A DNA stretch of 64,000 bases from Endomicrobiia bacterium (GTDB taxonomy: Bacteria; Elusimicrobiota; Endomicrobiia; DTEH01): positions 62,001 to 126,000 of the forward strand of contig JANXDG010000035.1 of NCBI GenBank assembly GCA_025059805.1. Direction: 5' to 3'. The notes under the pieces were generated by a model that did not search any database, was not told the origin of the DNA, and saw only the letters and a list, made by a program, of their open reading frames with translations. Within the stretch, counting starts at the first letter, position 1. Every line of letters starts with the position of its first letter. Both the position numbers and the translations under genes were made by a program. Positions 27,079 to 35,750 of this stretch are shown in pieces.

Positions 27079-28305
27079 TTAAATAAACTTAATCTTCACA
27101 GTATCGCCTTTCTTTACATTTTTCTGTCTCTCATCTAAAACAATCAAACAATTAGCACGGAGTAATGACATCAATATTCCAGAACCCTGTGGTCCTGTTG
27201 TTCTTACGTAAAACTTTCCGTTCTTTTGCACAACGACCCCACGTAAGAAATATCGTAACCCAAGTTTCTTCTCTACAGGTTCTTCAATTATAGCATCAAA
27301 ATACTGTTCTTGTTCATTCCTACCTTCAAGTTTATACAATAAAGGTTTTATAAGCATCTCAAAAACTATATAGTTTGAAACAACATTCCCAGGAACACCA
27401 AAGATAGGTATTTTTTGACCATTACGGTAATAAATACAATAGAATACAGGTTTGCCAGGACGTTGTTTAACTTGCCAAAAAATTGGTTTTACTTCTAGCT
27501 GTAATAGTACAGGTTTTACAAGATCATATTCGCCTTTAGAAACACCACCCGAGATTAAAATCACGTCGCATTCTGCTAACGCCTTTGTTAATTTTGATTT
27601 TAGTTGTTTAACTTCATCTTTTGCAATACCATAGTTATAAGCTTTAAAATGATATTTTTCTACCAAGCCAGAAAGTGTATATGAATTTACATTTCGTACC
27701 TTACCATAAGTAACTTTTTCACCAACATCTACGAGTTCATCACCTGTTGCAATAATACCTATCTTTGGTTTACGGTAAACCTTTATTTTATCGTATCCAC
27801 AAGAAATAATCATACCTAACGCTGAAGGTGTAATCAATGTTCCTTTTTCCACGACAACCTCATTTTTTTTAACATCTTCACCACAAAATCTTATGTTTTT
27901 GTTAGGCTTGACTTTAGAGAAAATCTTTATCTTGTTATCTTCGTACTCCACTGCTTCTTTTTCTATGACAGCATCTGCACCCTGTGGCAGACAACTACCT
28001 GTCATTACAGAAACACATTCTCCAGATGATATTTTTAATCTACTAACCTTACCAGCTTTTATTTCACCAACGATTTTAAGTTTAATAGGATTATCTATTT
28101 TTGCATTTTGAGTATCTGTTGACCGTATGGCGAATCCGTCCATTGCAGAATTATCATAATTTGGAATGTCATATTTAGATTTAACGTTAACTGCGCAAGT
28201 ATACCACAAACTTTCTTTTACATTTCTAAATTCTGTTCTTAACTTCTTATTAACAGAATTCAAAATAAGGTTCAGTGCTGTTTTAAACTCTACATTCTGT
28301 TTCAT
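27079..28305 (-). CDS. moeA: Molybdopterin molybdenumtransferase MoeA
   Basis: The 408-residue enzyme inserts molybdenum (or tungsten) into adenylated molybdopterin. Motifs include YDNSAMDGFAIRS, MTGSCLPQGADAVIEKE, the MoCF fold GIIATGDELVDVGEK, and CDVILISGGVSKGEYDLVKP. FYCIYYRNGQKIPIFGVPGN near the C-terminus is the family's substrate loop. It overlaps mobB by 4 bases (28302-28305). The pair indicates that the organism makes a Mo or W enzyme. No Moa or MoaA genes are within this window. Confidence 0.93.
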   Translation of the reverse strand: MKQNVEFKTALNLILNSVNKKLRTEFRNVKESLWYTCAVNVKSKYDIPNYDNSAMDGFAIRSTDTQNAKIDNPIKLKIVGEIKAGKVSRLKISSGECVSVMTGSCLPQGADAVIEKEAVEYEDNKIKIFSKVKPNKNIRFCGEDVKKNEVVVEKGTLITPSALGMIISCGYDKIKVYRKPKIGIIATGDELVDVGEKVTYGKVRNVNSYTLSGLVEKYHFKAYNYGIAKDEVKQLKSKLTKALAECDVILISGGVSKGEYDLVKPVLLQLEVKPIFWQVKQRPGKPVFYCIYYRNGQKIPIFGVPGNVVSNYIVFEMLIKPLLYKLEGRNEQEQYFDAIIEEPVEKKLGLRYFLRGVVVQKNGKFYVRTTGPQGSGILMSLLRANCLIVLDERQKNVKKGDTVKIKFI

Positions 28306-28820
28306 AATTTCAGTTTTGATACCAGAAAATTAGTAATATTTTTTATGTCTTTAATTTGAAATACAGGTTTAGAGTGTACTTTCAAATTTCTGTAGCTTAC
28401 CGAATTACTTGTAACTACAATACATAAAGTATTTTTAATACTTTTTATCACTCTATGCACTTCGCTAATTTTTTTAACTATAAGAATTTTGTTAAAGCTT
28501 GACTCTTTTAAACCTTCAACAAGAACTATATCTACATCTGAGAAGTACGCATTAACAATCCTATGTAAGGATAAAGGTTTATTAATCCATCTGATTAATA
28601 CATACTTATCATCCGAAAATAGAGATAGATTATCAGCACCAACAGTATGATAACGATACGTATCTTTACCCGGTTTGTCAATTACAAAATTTTTATGATG
28701 AGTATGTTTAAATACGGCAAGTTTTATTTTTTTTAATGTTAGCTTCTTTATAAGTTGTTCAATTAACCAAGTTTTCCCTACGCCACTGTTACCTACAACC
28801 GCCACAATTTTGGCACACAT
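28302..28820 (-). CDS. mobB: Molybdopterin-guanine dinucleotide biosynthesis protein B
   Basis: The 172-residue P-loop protein has VVGNSGVGKTWLIEQLIKKL (Walker A), KLAVFKHTHHKNFVIDKPGK (the His-rich MobB stretch), DTYRYHTVGAD and VDIVLVEGLKESSFNKI. In the family it binds GTP and helps deliver the nucleotide to molybdenum cofactor. It is followed by moeA with a 4-base overlap and preceded by a CheY-like gene with a 23-base gap. Confidence 0.9.
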   Translation of the reverse strand: MCAKIVAVVGNSGVGKTWLIEQLIKKLTLKKIKLAVFKHTHHKNFVIDKPGKDTYRYHTVGADNLSLFSDDKYVLIRWINKPLSLHRIVNAYFSDVDIVLVEGLKESSFNKILIVKKISEVHRVIKSIKNTLCIVVTSNSVSYRNLKVHSKPVFQIKDIKNITNFLVSKLKL

Positions 28821-28843
28821 AAGAACATATGTTAAATATCAAT

Positions 28844-29209
28844 CTACTTTTTTCTTTCAGAGATACGTGTCAAAATGTTATTCTTTATATAATCAAAATT
28901 AAATGGTTTCAGAAGACAATCCATAGCACCATTACGGAACGCTTCAATAACTTTCTCCGCTTCTTTATACCCTGTAATCATTACGACAGGCAGATTTGTA
29001 TCAACACTTTTAATTTCTTTTAAAACTTCAATTCCATCACGTTCAGGAAGTTTGATATCAAGTAACACCAAATCGTATACTTCTTTTGCAATTGATCTTA
29101 AACCTTCAATAGAATTTGTAAATACATCTGTTTGATGTCCTAAGGTAGAAAAAAACGTTTCAAGTAAATCTAATATTTCTTTATCATCATCAATGACTAT
29201 TATACGCAT
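28844..29209 (-). CDS. Single-domain response regulator (CheY-like receiver)
   Basis: The 121-residue protein is a receiver domain with no output domain. Conserved residues are the acidic triad DDD at 7-9, the phospho-acceptor aspartate 51 in DLVLLDIKLP, threonine 79 in PVVMITGYKEAE, and lysine 101 in CLLKPF. The KLPERDGIEVL and LLKPFNFDYI segments resemble NtrC/PilR-type receivers. No histidine kinase is near. It probably relays a signal from a kinase elsewhere to a partner protein. It has a 39-base upstream gap and precedes mobB. Confidence 0.92.
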   Translation of the reverse strand: MRIIVIDDDKEILDLLETFFSTLGHQTDVFTNSIEGLRSIAKEVYDLVLLDIKLPERDGIEVLKEIKSVDTNLPVVMITGYKEAEKVIEAFRNGAMDCLLKPFNFDYIKNNILTRISERKK

Positions 29210-29248
29210 ATATTATCACCTCTCTGTTTTATATAAACTCTAGCTAAA

Positions 29249-29893
29249 TTATTTTGTTGTTAAAGATTTAATTTTTTCAATGTCCTGTCTTTCTTTTTCC
29301 CGTACCGCATCTAAATCTTTTTGTAAATCTTCTTGAACTTTCTTTACTTGAGATTCTATTATATATTTCTTCAGAAGATTTTCATCGTTCATACGTTGTT
29401 TCACCCATTTTTCAACTGTAGCAGAAGAAAGCAGAATTCTTACCCAGTACCTCCCAGTAGATTTTTGTATTTTTTCCTGTGTATACCATGGGCCACGAAG
29501 TTCAGTATCAACAATGTTTTTCGACATTACCTTCATCTCTTCAACAGACATCGCTTCATTTACACCCTGTTGTTTATATTCAGACCAATCTGCCATTGTG
29601 CGTTTCCATACAGATTCTACTTTTGTCTCTATTTTTCTTGCAAGATCAGCCAGAGCTGAAGTTAAAGCAGCATCTCTTGCTAACGCTAAATTTGCACGTT
29701 TTTCTGAAAAACCTATTCCTGTTATTATTTTACCTTCAATCTCTTCAGGTAGTGTAACAAATGGTATCGCTTCTTCATAGTCAGCTGCAACTTCTTTTCT
29801 TACATCTTTAGGTTTTTTAGGTGCACAAGCAGTATTAACAAAAACTAAAATTGTTACGATCAACAATATGGTTAAATTTTTTATAATATTCAT
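29249..29893 (-). CDS. LPP20-like lipoprotein
   Basis: The 214-residue protein has a type II signal peptide ending in VNTAC, with the lipobox cysteine about residue 23, so it is probably an outer-membrane or periplasmic lipoprotein. Residues about 55-145 (ITGIGFSEKRANLALARDAA and ALADLARKIETKV) match the LPP20 pattern, in which AxxxAxxxAxxxLAxxI precedes an IVDTELRGPWYTQEK stretch. The C-terminal 50 residues form a charged helix (DLQKDLDAVREKERQDIEKI). It lies 19 bases downstream of ssb. The function of this lipoprotein family is unknown; localisation is the firmest inference. Confidence 0.75.
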   Translation of the reverse strand: MNIIKNLTILLIVTILVFVNTACAPKKPKDVRKEVAADYEEAIPFVTLPEEIEGKIITGIGFSEKRANLALARDAALTSALADLARKIETKVESVWKRTMADWSEYKQQGVNEAMSVEEMKVMSKNIVDTELRGPWYTQEKIQKSTGRYWVRILLSSATVEKWVKQRMNDENLLKKYIIESQVKKVQEDLQKDLDAVREKERQDIEKIKSLTTK

Positions 29894-29912
29894 AACACCG
29901 TATCACCTCCTC

Positions 29913-30305
29913 TTAAAATGGTATTTCTTCATCATTTGGAATGTTTTCTTCATCAGCAGGTAATGTTGATTCTTGTTGTGTTGAAACTGATTCTATATTT
30001 TTTCGGCTAAGAAACTCTAACGTTGACACAACAACACGTGGTGTAACATATACACTATTATTTTTCTGTGTTTTTACGAGTTCAAGTCTACCAGTAACAG
30101 ATATAGCCTTACCTTTTGTAAGATATTTTGCAAGTTTTTCCGCACGTTCACCCCAAATAATAATATCTACAAATACAGCTGGCCTATCCTCTGGCCGTAA
30201 ATCCTCTCTCAGCGCTAAAGTCGTGACACAAAATTGTTTACCTGTAGAAGTTGTCACAACTTTAGCATCTTTTGCAAGATTACCGGAAAATATTACAAGA
30301 TTCAT
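29913..30305 (-). CDS. ssb: Single-stranded DNA-binding protein
   Basis: The 130-residue protein has one OB fold: [65 protein letters not shown]. The acidic tail ends NDEEIPF, the bacterial SSB partner-binding peptide (DDDIPF type). It overlaps the small secreted ORF by 4 bases; that ORF's last codons supply the GGAGGAGA ribosome site. It probably binds replication and repair partners through the tail. Confidence 0.94.
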   Translation of the reverse strand: MNLVIFSGNLAKDAKVVTTSTGKQFCVTTLALREDLRPEDRPAVFVDIIIWGERAEKLAKYLTKGKAISVTGRLELVKTQKNNSVYVTPRVVVSTLEFLSRKNIESVSTQQESTLPADEENIPNDEEIPF

Positions 30306-30484
30306 CCTCTATGTCTCCTCCATAAAGATGGTTTAAAAATATCAAAAATCACCTTTCGTGAGATATACTGGACAGATATTTTATCTAAAGAACAGTTACT
30401 ATTCGTCTTATTGGCTAACGAAACTGATACAGTAGATATATATAACAAATACCAGAAAATCAAGATTTTTATCAAAAAATTCAA
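30302..30484 (-). CDS. Small secreted protein of unknown function
   Basis: This 60-residue ORF sits precisely between cysE and ssb. Its ATG overlaps the cysE stop (30481-30484) and its TGA overlaps the ssb start (30302-30305). That 4-base phasing at both ends is strong evidence for a real gene. It has a signal peptide ([20 protein letters not shown], then VSLA) and a mature part of about 36 residues, [20 protein letters not shown] and then [16 protein letters not shown]. There is a single cysteine and a basic end. No family is recognised. The basic final codons overlap the ssb ribosome site, so they may be shaped by it. Confidence 0.6.
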   Translation of the reverse strand: MNFLIKILIFWYLLYISTVSVSLANKTNSNCSLDKISVQYISRKVIFDIFKPSLWRRHRG

Positions 30485-31221
30485 CTTTTGTCGTTTTCCA
30501 ATGATTTGTCCTCAAACATTTTTTCAATTTCTTTCTTTTTCTGCTCAAAATAATCATCAATTTGTGTTGTTATACCTTCCAGTGTTTCAATTTTTCGTAA
30601 ACGATCCTCTAATCTATTAATTTCCTTTATAAGGAATTCAAAACCCTCTGCTATAGGATCTGGTAGTTTATTATGTTCTAACATCTCTATTTGTTCTGCT
30701 GTAAATCCTAAACTTATCCTGCCAGGGACACCTACAACCGTAGCACCAGATGGAACATCTCTCAACACTACCGAACCTGCACCTATTCTTGCATTATCAC
30801 CAATTTTTATATTGCCTAAAACTATTGCACCAGCTCCTATCACAACATTGTTTCCTACCGTAGGATGACGTTTACCTTTCGTTAATGATACACCTCCTAA
30901 AACTACTCCTTGGTATATTAAAACATCATCACCAATTTCTGCTGTTTCGCCTATTACAACACCCATACCGTGGTCAATAAAAAATCTACGTCCTATTTTT
31001 GCACCTGGATGTATCTCTATACCAGTCAAAAACCTACCGATATGAGAAATAATTCGCGCAGTCAAAAATAATTTTCTGTTATAAAACCAATGCGCAATTC
31101 TATATATCCACAATGCATGTAATCCTGGATAACAAAGTATAACCTCAAAAATACTCTTCGCAGCAGGATCTTTTTTAATTACAGTATCAATATCTTCTTT
31201 CAATACTTTGAGAAATTTCAT
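30481..31221 (-). CDS. cysE: Serine O-acetyltransferase
   Basis: The 246-residue enzyme acetylates L-serine with acetyl-CoA, the first step of cysteine synthesis. The N-terminal helical part is short (about 75 residues). The left-handed beta helix contains [40 protein letters not shown] and [20 protein letters not shown], with catalytic histidines in the IDHG and HPT motifs. A C-terminal helix follows with [20 protein letters not shown]. It lies 13 bases after the V-ATPase D gene and overlaps the small ORF by 4 bases. Confidence 0.94.
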   Translation of the reverse strand: MKFLKVLKEDIDTVIKKDPAAKSIFEVILCYPGLHALWIYRIAHWFYNRKLFLTARIISHIGRFLTGIEIHPGAKIGRRFFIDHGMGVVIGETAEIGDDVLIYQGVVLGGVSLTKGKRHPTVGNNVVIGAGAIVLGNIKIGDNARIGAGSVVLRDVPSGATVVGVPGRISLGFTAEQIEMLEHNKLPDPIAEGFEFLIKEINRLEDRLRKIETLEGITTQIDDYFEQKKKEIEKMFEDKSLENDKS

Positions 31222-31234
31222 AACACATTTTCGC

Positions 31235-31849
31235 CTATTCTAGTAGCTGTTTTATTCTCATAAGTTGAGTAATGTTTGTTCTTTCAAATTCGTTAAGTTT
31301 GTCAATAATAAATCTGATATTTTGTCTTATCTGAGGAATGATAACATACTCTAAACCGTTAACTCTTCTACGTGTTGTTTGTAATTCTTTTGCTAATAGT
31401 TCACATAATGTTTCCAGGTTTGTAAGTTCTAAAATGAGATTGAATAATGTAATTAGCTTTGATGTTACAAAATTTAGGTATGGATTTACAATTATAATTT
31501 TTTTAAATTTATCTATTTGTGCTAACTTACATTTTTCGTATCTTACGTTAAACCTTGACTCTAAAACAAAATCTACTTCAAATCTTAACTCTTGTGAAAG
31601 ATTTTCAAGATAAGTTTCTAACATTTCATTTGATGTTGTAATTAATACTTCTTTAATATAGGTATAAATTGTGAGTAGTTCTGTTTCCAACTTAGATCTT
31701 ATTTCTAAAAGATTCGTTATTAAGTTATTAAATTCCTTAGTTAGCTGTTCCTGTTTATCTTTTAGAAGTTTGTGACCACGCAGTGCAAACTTAAGTCTCC
31801 GACGTAGTTTCAACAGGTTCATCCTGTTAGGGTTAACTTTAATTTTCAT
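31235..31849 (-). CDS. atpD: V-type ATP synthase subunit D
   Basis: The 204-residue protein forms the central rotor stalk of V/A-type ATPases. The N-terminus [20 protein letters not shown], with [12 protein letters not shown], and the C-terminus [20 protein letters not shown] match subunit D, which is two long coiled helices. The other subunits (A, B, E, I, K) normally flank it in one operon. Here it stands alone with cysE downstream and a divergent AEC transporter upstream. The remaining subunits must therefore be elsewhere, or this copy is a leftover. The organism probably has a V-type pump or synthase. Confidence 0.87.
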   Translation of the reverse strand: MKIKVNPNRMNLLKLRRRLKFALRGHKLLKDKQEQLTKEFNNLITNLLEIRSKLETELLTIYTYIKEVLITTSNEMLETYLENLSQELRFEVDFVLESRFNVRYEKCKLAQIDKFKKIIIVNPYLNFVTSKLITLFNLILELTNLETLCELLAKELQTTRRRVNGLEYVIIPQIRQNIRFIIDKLNEFERTNITQLMRIKQLLE

Positions 31850-31889
31850 AGTCTTAATACCGGGTTGAAAAATTAAAAATTAATAACAA

Positions 31890-31906
31890 TTGATAATTTA
31901 TATCAA
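31890..31906. repeat. Inverted repeat in the divergent intergenic region
   Basis: TTGATA, then ATTTA, then TATCAA forms a perfect 6-bp inverted repeat with a 5-base spacer, between the V-ATPase D gene and the AEC transporter, the only divergent gene pair in the window. It could be an operator for either side. In DNA this AT-rich, short repeats also arise by chance. Confidence 0.3.
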
Positions 31907-31961
31907 AAATTTGTAACTAAATCAATATATATTTAACCGTAACACAGTAGGTGTATTTAAT

Positions 31962-32894
31962 ATGGAAAAATTTCTATTTTCATCCTTAAAGGTTTTTTTA
32001 TGGATTACAATAGGTGCGGTTATTAAATTAATATTTAACCACTTAGAATTACCTAACTTTAAAAAAACATTGAAATACACAACAGAATTTATCGTAACTT
32101 TCATTGTTCCCTATTTTGTTGGTATACGAATCTGGCTATTTGGTATTGAAAAAACAGTTTTATCAATTACTATTCTATGGTTTGTTGTAACCCTTATTAT
32201 ATCTTATCTAATAACGAAATTCATAATCAAAAGATGGGATTATACATTCAAAGAAGTCTTTTTACCATTAGCATTTACTAACAGCTTATATCTTGGGATA
32301 CCAGTAACACAATATTTTGTATCAGAGAATGCAGTATATTACACTATTATATATGTAGTAGTAGCCACATTGACACAGTTTACTTTTGGAGTATATATCT
32401 TATCTTCGTCAACCAAATTCTTTAGGATTATTTTGTCAACACCAATAATTTATTTTTCTATAATAGGTTATTCCCTAAGCATATATCAGGTTCAAACACC
32501 TGCTATGTTAAAAACTGTAAATAACATCATCTCAAGTATCATATCTCCCCTTATGTTGATATTTGTAGGATTTTCTTTTCAATGGGAATACATATTAGAA
32601 AAAGTAAGATTACATATATTTCTTAACATCGCTCGTATTATGATAATTTTTACAACATCTATTGTATTTATTTTAGTTTTAAAAACCTTTTTAGAACTTA
32701 ATAAGGAATTTGTAAAAGCTATAGTATTAGTTTCGCTTCTACCTTCAGCAATTGCCAATTATGTTTTAGCAGAAAAGTTTAATGTAGATACAAAATTTGT
32801 CTCTGGAGAGATTTTCTGGGGTACGATTTTAGTATTATTTTTGTTGCCTTATATCGCAGAATTATTAGAGATTTTATTGCTTTTTACGATGTAA
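31962..32894 (+). CDS. AEC family transporter
   Basis: The 310-residue protein has about ten membrane segments with no other domain. Family motifs are visible: LAFTNSLYLGIPVTQYFVSE in the middle (the broken-helix NSxYLGIP region) and LLPSAIANYVLAEKFNVDTK near the C-terminus. AEC proteins export or import small organic acids or auxin-like compounds; the substrate cannot be assigned. This is the only plus-strand gene in the window, with a separate promoter in the 112-bp gap it shares with the V-ATPase D gene. It converges on the bactofilin gene, 17 bases away. Confidence 0.85.
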   Translation: MEKFLFSSLKVFLWITIGAVIKLIFNHLELPNFKKTLKYTTEFIVTFIVPYFVGIRIWLFGIEKTVLSITILWFVVTLIISYLITKFIIKRWDYTFKEVFLPLAFTNSLYLGIPVTQYFVSENAVYYTIIYVVVATLTQFTFGVYILSSSTKFFRIILSTPIIYFSIIGYSLSIYQVQTPAMLKTVNNIISSIISPLMLIFVGFSFQWEYILEKVRLHIFLNIARIMIIFTTSIVFILVLKTFLELNKEFVKAIVLVSLLPSAIANYVLAEKFNVDTKFVSGEIFWGTILVLFLLPYIAELLEILLLFTM

Positions 32895-32911
32895 AAAATT
32901 TATTACGATAT

Positions 32912-33319
32912 TCACATCCGGCGAGAAATAACACCTGGCATCTCTTTATCTAACTCTATAACCTTTGTTTTTTCTGAAGTCATCACACAATGACCTTCAA
33001 AAATTGCACCTTCTCCAATAGCAAGTGAGGACGTATGTATATCACCTAACAGTTGTGCACCTGGCTGTAACTCTATACTTTCTAATGCTGTTATATTGCC
33101 CGTTACCTTACCACCTATAATCACTGAGTGTGCTGTCATATCACCTTGAACAAAACCTTTAATTCCAACAATTACCTGAGATGCTTCTATTATGTTACCT
33201 TCCAATCTTCCATCTACACGGACAGAACCTTTAGATTTTATAGTTCCCTGGAAAACTGTATTTTCACCAATAATAGTTTCAACTTCTTTAACTGTTGAAC
33301 TTTGTTTTTTCCCAAACAT
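32912..33319 (-). CDS. Bactofilin (polymer-forming cytoskeletal protein)
   Basis: The 135-residue protein has the bactofilin right-handed beta-helix: TVFQGTIKSKGSVRVDGRLE, GNIIEASQVIVGIKGFVQGD and GKVTGNITALESIELQPGAQ, then LLGDIHTSSLAIGEGAIFEG. Bactofilins polymerise without nucleotide and recruit wall enzymes. It lies 23 bases downstream of an M23 peptidase gene, the pairing known from curvature or shape modules such as those of Helicobacter. The start at a short basic MFGKKQS peptide fits a membrane-contacting tip. Confidence 0.92.
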   Translation of the reverse strand: MFGKKQSSTVKEVETIIGENTVFQGTIKSKGSVRVDGRLEGNIIEASQVIVGIKGFVQGDMTAHSVIIGGKVTGNITALESIELQPGAQLLGDIHTSSLAIGEGAIFEGHCVMTSEKTKVIELDKEMPGVISRRM

Positions 33320-33342
33320 TTCTTAAACTCCTTTCCAAAAAA

Positions 33343-34296
33343 TCATCCTTTAAAGAAATCTTCTGGGTTAACGAATTTTATCGGGTTACAAATTTTATCA
33401 TTTCTCCATACCTCATAATGTAGATGTGGTCCTGTAGAGGTACCTGTATCGCCCATTAAACCAATAACTTCATTACGAGAAACTGTCTGCCCAATTTTAA
33501 CTTTGATCACTGAAAGATGGCCATATACAGTATAATAACCAAATTTGTGTTCTATAACAACAGCTTTACCATATCCTTCTTGCCATCCTGCATATTTTAC
33601 TATACCATTAGCTGTGGCCCGTATTGGTGTTCCCATTTCATTTGCGATATCAATTCCAGTATGAAAATGTTCCTGACCATAAATAGGATGTATTCTCCAC
33701 CCGAACGGTGATACTACCCTGCCAAAACATGGCCATATCAGTGGTGTATATTTATATAACTCTTTCTGTAATTTTATATAGTTTATAATTTCATTATAAC
33801 TTTCAATCTGTTGTTGAACTTTATTCTTTATTAACTCAAAATGTTGCTTATAATCCATAATATTTACTTCTTGTGGAGTTTTAGCAATATTAACTAAAAA
33901 ATTTGCCTGCGATATAAACGGTCCACCTTTACCAATGTCCTCAGGTGAGTTTAGTATAACATCTTTTTTTGACTTCATATTTAGAAGTTTACGTAAGACA
34001 CGGTCATTCTCTTCAACTTTAGCAAGTAATTCCCAAGTTTTTGATAATTCCTTGTTGACAAATTCATATTTTGTACCCAACACTGCTATTCTTAATTTTG
34101 CAGACCAATAATCAAAGTTCTTTGTAGCAAGATATACCGTCACACCTGTAAAAACTGTCCATAAAACAAAAACTGTAACAAGGAAAAGAATTGAGAAATG
34201 TTTTTTTACAGGTCCTTGAGTACCATGAAAGACAAACATCAAGGTAACCTTTTGCGAAAGTATTTTTTTAATTCGTCTGAAAAGTGGATATTTCAT
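33343..34296 (-). CDS. M23 family peptidase (LytM domain), membrane-anchored
   Basis: The 317-residue protein has an N-terminal membrane anchor (about 34-57), a coiled-coil stretch (about 65-185) and a C-terminal M23 domain. The zinc site is intact: HFHTGIDIANEMGTPIRA (HxxxD) and GTSTGPHLHYEVWRND (HxH), with GHLSVIKVK between. Such peptidases cut or regulate peptidoglycan cross-links, and coiled-coil anchored members often activate amidases. It is encoded 64 bases beyond the fumarase stop behind a good promoter, then bactofilin. The pair probably acts in cell shape. Confidence 0.92.
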   Translation of the reverse strand: MKYPLFRRIKKILSQKVTLMFVFHGTQGPVKKHFSILFLVTVFVLWTVFTGVTVYLATKNFDYWSAKLRIAVLGTKYEFVNKELSKTWELLAKVEENDRVLRKLLNMKSKKDVILNSPEDIGKGGPFISQANFLVNIAKTPQEVNIMDYKQHFELIKNKVQQQIESYNEIINYIKLQKELYKYTPLIWPCFGRVVSPFGWRIHPIYGQEHFHTGIDIANEMGTPIRATANGIVKYAGWQEGYGKAVVIEHKFGYYTVYGHLSVIKVKIGQTVSRNEVIGLMGDTGTSTGPHLHYEVWRNDKICNPIKFVNPEDFFKG

Positions 34297-34319
34297 TCCA
34301 ACTTTTAGCTCCTAATATA

Positions 34320-34350
34320 ATTATATATACAAGATTTCTATTTTTGTCAA
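34320..34350 (-). promoter_or_regulatory. Sigma-70-like promoter for the M23/bactofilin pair
   Basis: On the minus strand TTGACA (34350-34345) is followed by TATATA after 17 bases (34327-34322) or by TATAAT after 19 bases (34325-34320). It lies within the 64-bp gap after the fumarase beta stop, about 25 bases before the ATG. This separates the M23/bactofilin unit from the fumarase operon. Confidence 0.55.
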
Positions 34351-34360
34351 CATAAAACCA

Positions 34361-34897
34361 TTATGTTTCTACAGTCCAAATTTTATTACCATTGGTATCA
34401 ATAGCAACTATTGAAGGGAAATCAGAAACATAAAACTTATACATTGCTTCAGGGCCAAGGTCAGAAAAAGCAACTAATTCATAATTCTTTACATATTTAT
34501 TTAGTAGTGCACCACACCCACCGTATGTTATTGCGTATATTGCAGCAAATTTCTTGCAAAGTTCAACAACTTTTGAACTTCTATAACCCTTCCCAATCAT
34601 TATACGGAAACCAATAGATAAAACCGTTTCAGTATATTCATCCATACGATATGCCGATGTTGGTCCACAGGAACCAATAACAAAATTATTTTTTGGTGGT
34701 GTTGCAGCACAGTAATAAACCGCCGAATTGTGAAAATTGATTTTTAATGTATCTGGTAGCTCACCATTATGAATTTTCTTATGTACTTGATCTCTAAATA
34801 CATAAATCTCTCCTGATAACAACAATCTATCCCCAACATTTAACTGTTTAAGTATCCAAGTGTCATTCAATGGAACAATAACTTTATATTCTTTCAT
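34361..34897 (-). CDS. fumB: Fumarate hydratase class I, beta subunit (or L-tartrate dehydratase beta)
   Basis: The 178-residue protein is the C-terminal (swivelling) subunit of a two-subunit class I hydro-lyase. Motifs include GDRLLLSGEIYVFRDQVHKK, GPTSAYRMDEYTETV, IMIGKGYRSSKVVEL, ITYGGCGALLNKYVK and FPSIVAIDTNGNKIW. The GPT.SxRMD and IGKG segments shape the active site together with the alpha subunit. It overlaps the alpha gene by 4 bases. Fumarate/malate interconversion is most likely; tartrate dehydratase has the same fold. Confidence 0.88.
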   Translation of the reverse strand: MKEYKVIVPLNDTWILKQLNVGDRLLLSGEIYVFRDQVHKKIHNGELPDTLKINFHNSAVYYCAATPPKNNFVIGSCGPTSAYRMDEYTETVLSIGFRIMIGKGYRSSKVVELCKKFAAIYAITYGGCGALLNKYVKNYELVAFSDLGPEAMYKFYVSDFPSIVAIDTNGNKIWTVET

Positions 34898-35739
34898 AAC
34901 ACGACAGTATGTTTTCTATACGAATGACATTGTAAAACTATACTTACTGGAAGCGTAGCGATATGTGTTGGCGCTGCTTCTATAAAAACATCTAACACTG
35001 AAGTTTTACCACCTAAACCAAGTGGTCCTATGCCAGAATTGTTAACAGCGTCTTTAATCTGTTTTTCAATTTCAGCATAAAATAAATCTTTATTTCTTAT
35101 ACCGATTGTTCTAAGTAAAGATTTTTTTGCCAAAATCATACTTTCTTCTATTACACCGCCTACTCCTATACCAACAATTACTGGTGGACATGTATATGGT
35201 AGAAGTTTAATTATTGTTTCTGTGATGTATGTAATTATTTCTTCTTTATTAGTTGTTGGAAGGAAATTTGTAAACACTGAAGTGTTTTCTGAACCACCTC
35301 CTCGGATCAACACGCTTATCTTACATCGTCTATCTAATTCATCTTTATTAAGACACTGTATATATACACTGCCGAAATGAAGTTTCCCGGTTCGTTTTAA
35401 CGGATCTACTACACAGGAACAACGAAGTTTTTCATTTTCATAAACCTCTGCTGTTATATTTTGCACTGTAGCATTAATATCAAAATTTAAACATACATCT
35501 TTACCAATATCTACAAAAAACTGTGGTATTCCGGTATCCTGACATAAAGGCAATTTTGTTATTGACGAAATTTCAGCATTATTTAGTATTTTAAGCAGTA
35601 CATCTTTTGCGACTAGATTTACTTCTGTTTCTATAGCAGTTTTTATTGCTTGCAGGAAATCTTCAGGTAGAAAGTAATTAGCGTGAACTAATAACGTTCT
35701 TATTGCTGATACAAATTGTTCCTTAGTTATTTCCCTCAT
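34894..35739 (-). CDS. fumA: Fumarate hydratase class I, alpha subunit
   Basis: The 281-residue subunit holds the [4Fe-4S] cluster. Likely cluster cysteines lie in KLPLCQDTGIPQFF (about residue 66), PYTCPPVIVGIGVGG and QCHSYRKH. IGPLGLGGKTSVLDVFIEA is the usual GPMGLGG motif with a conservative change. The oxygen-sensitive cluster suits an anaerobe. It is followed by the beta subunit (4-base overlap) and lies 11 bases after ilvN, so it is co-transcribed with branched-chain amino acid genes. A tartrate dehydratase cannot be ruled out. Confidence 0.88.
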   Translation of the reverse strand: MREITKEQFVSAIRTLLVHANYFLPEDFLQAIKTAIETEVNLVAKDVLLKILNNAEISSITKLPLCQDTGIPQFFVDIGKDVCLNFDINATVQNITAEVYENEKLRCSCVVDPLKRTGKLHFGSVYIQCLNKDELDRRCKISVLIRGGGSENTSVFTNFLPTTNKEEIITYITETIIKLLPYTCPPVIVGIGVGGVIEESMILAKKSLLRTIGIRNKDLFYAEIEKQIKDAVNNSGIGPLGLGGKTSVLDVFIEAAPTHIATLPVSIVLQCHSYRKHTVVL

Positions 35740-35750
35740 TAAAGATTTTT

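Noticed and set aside
31922-32104. Minus-strand 60-aa ORF in the AEC transporter promoter region
   Set aside because: It overlaps the AEC gene's conserved N-terminus and has no ribosome site.
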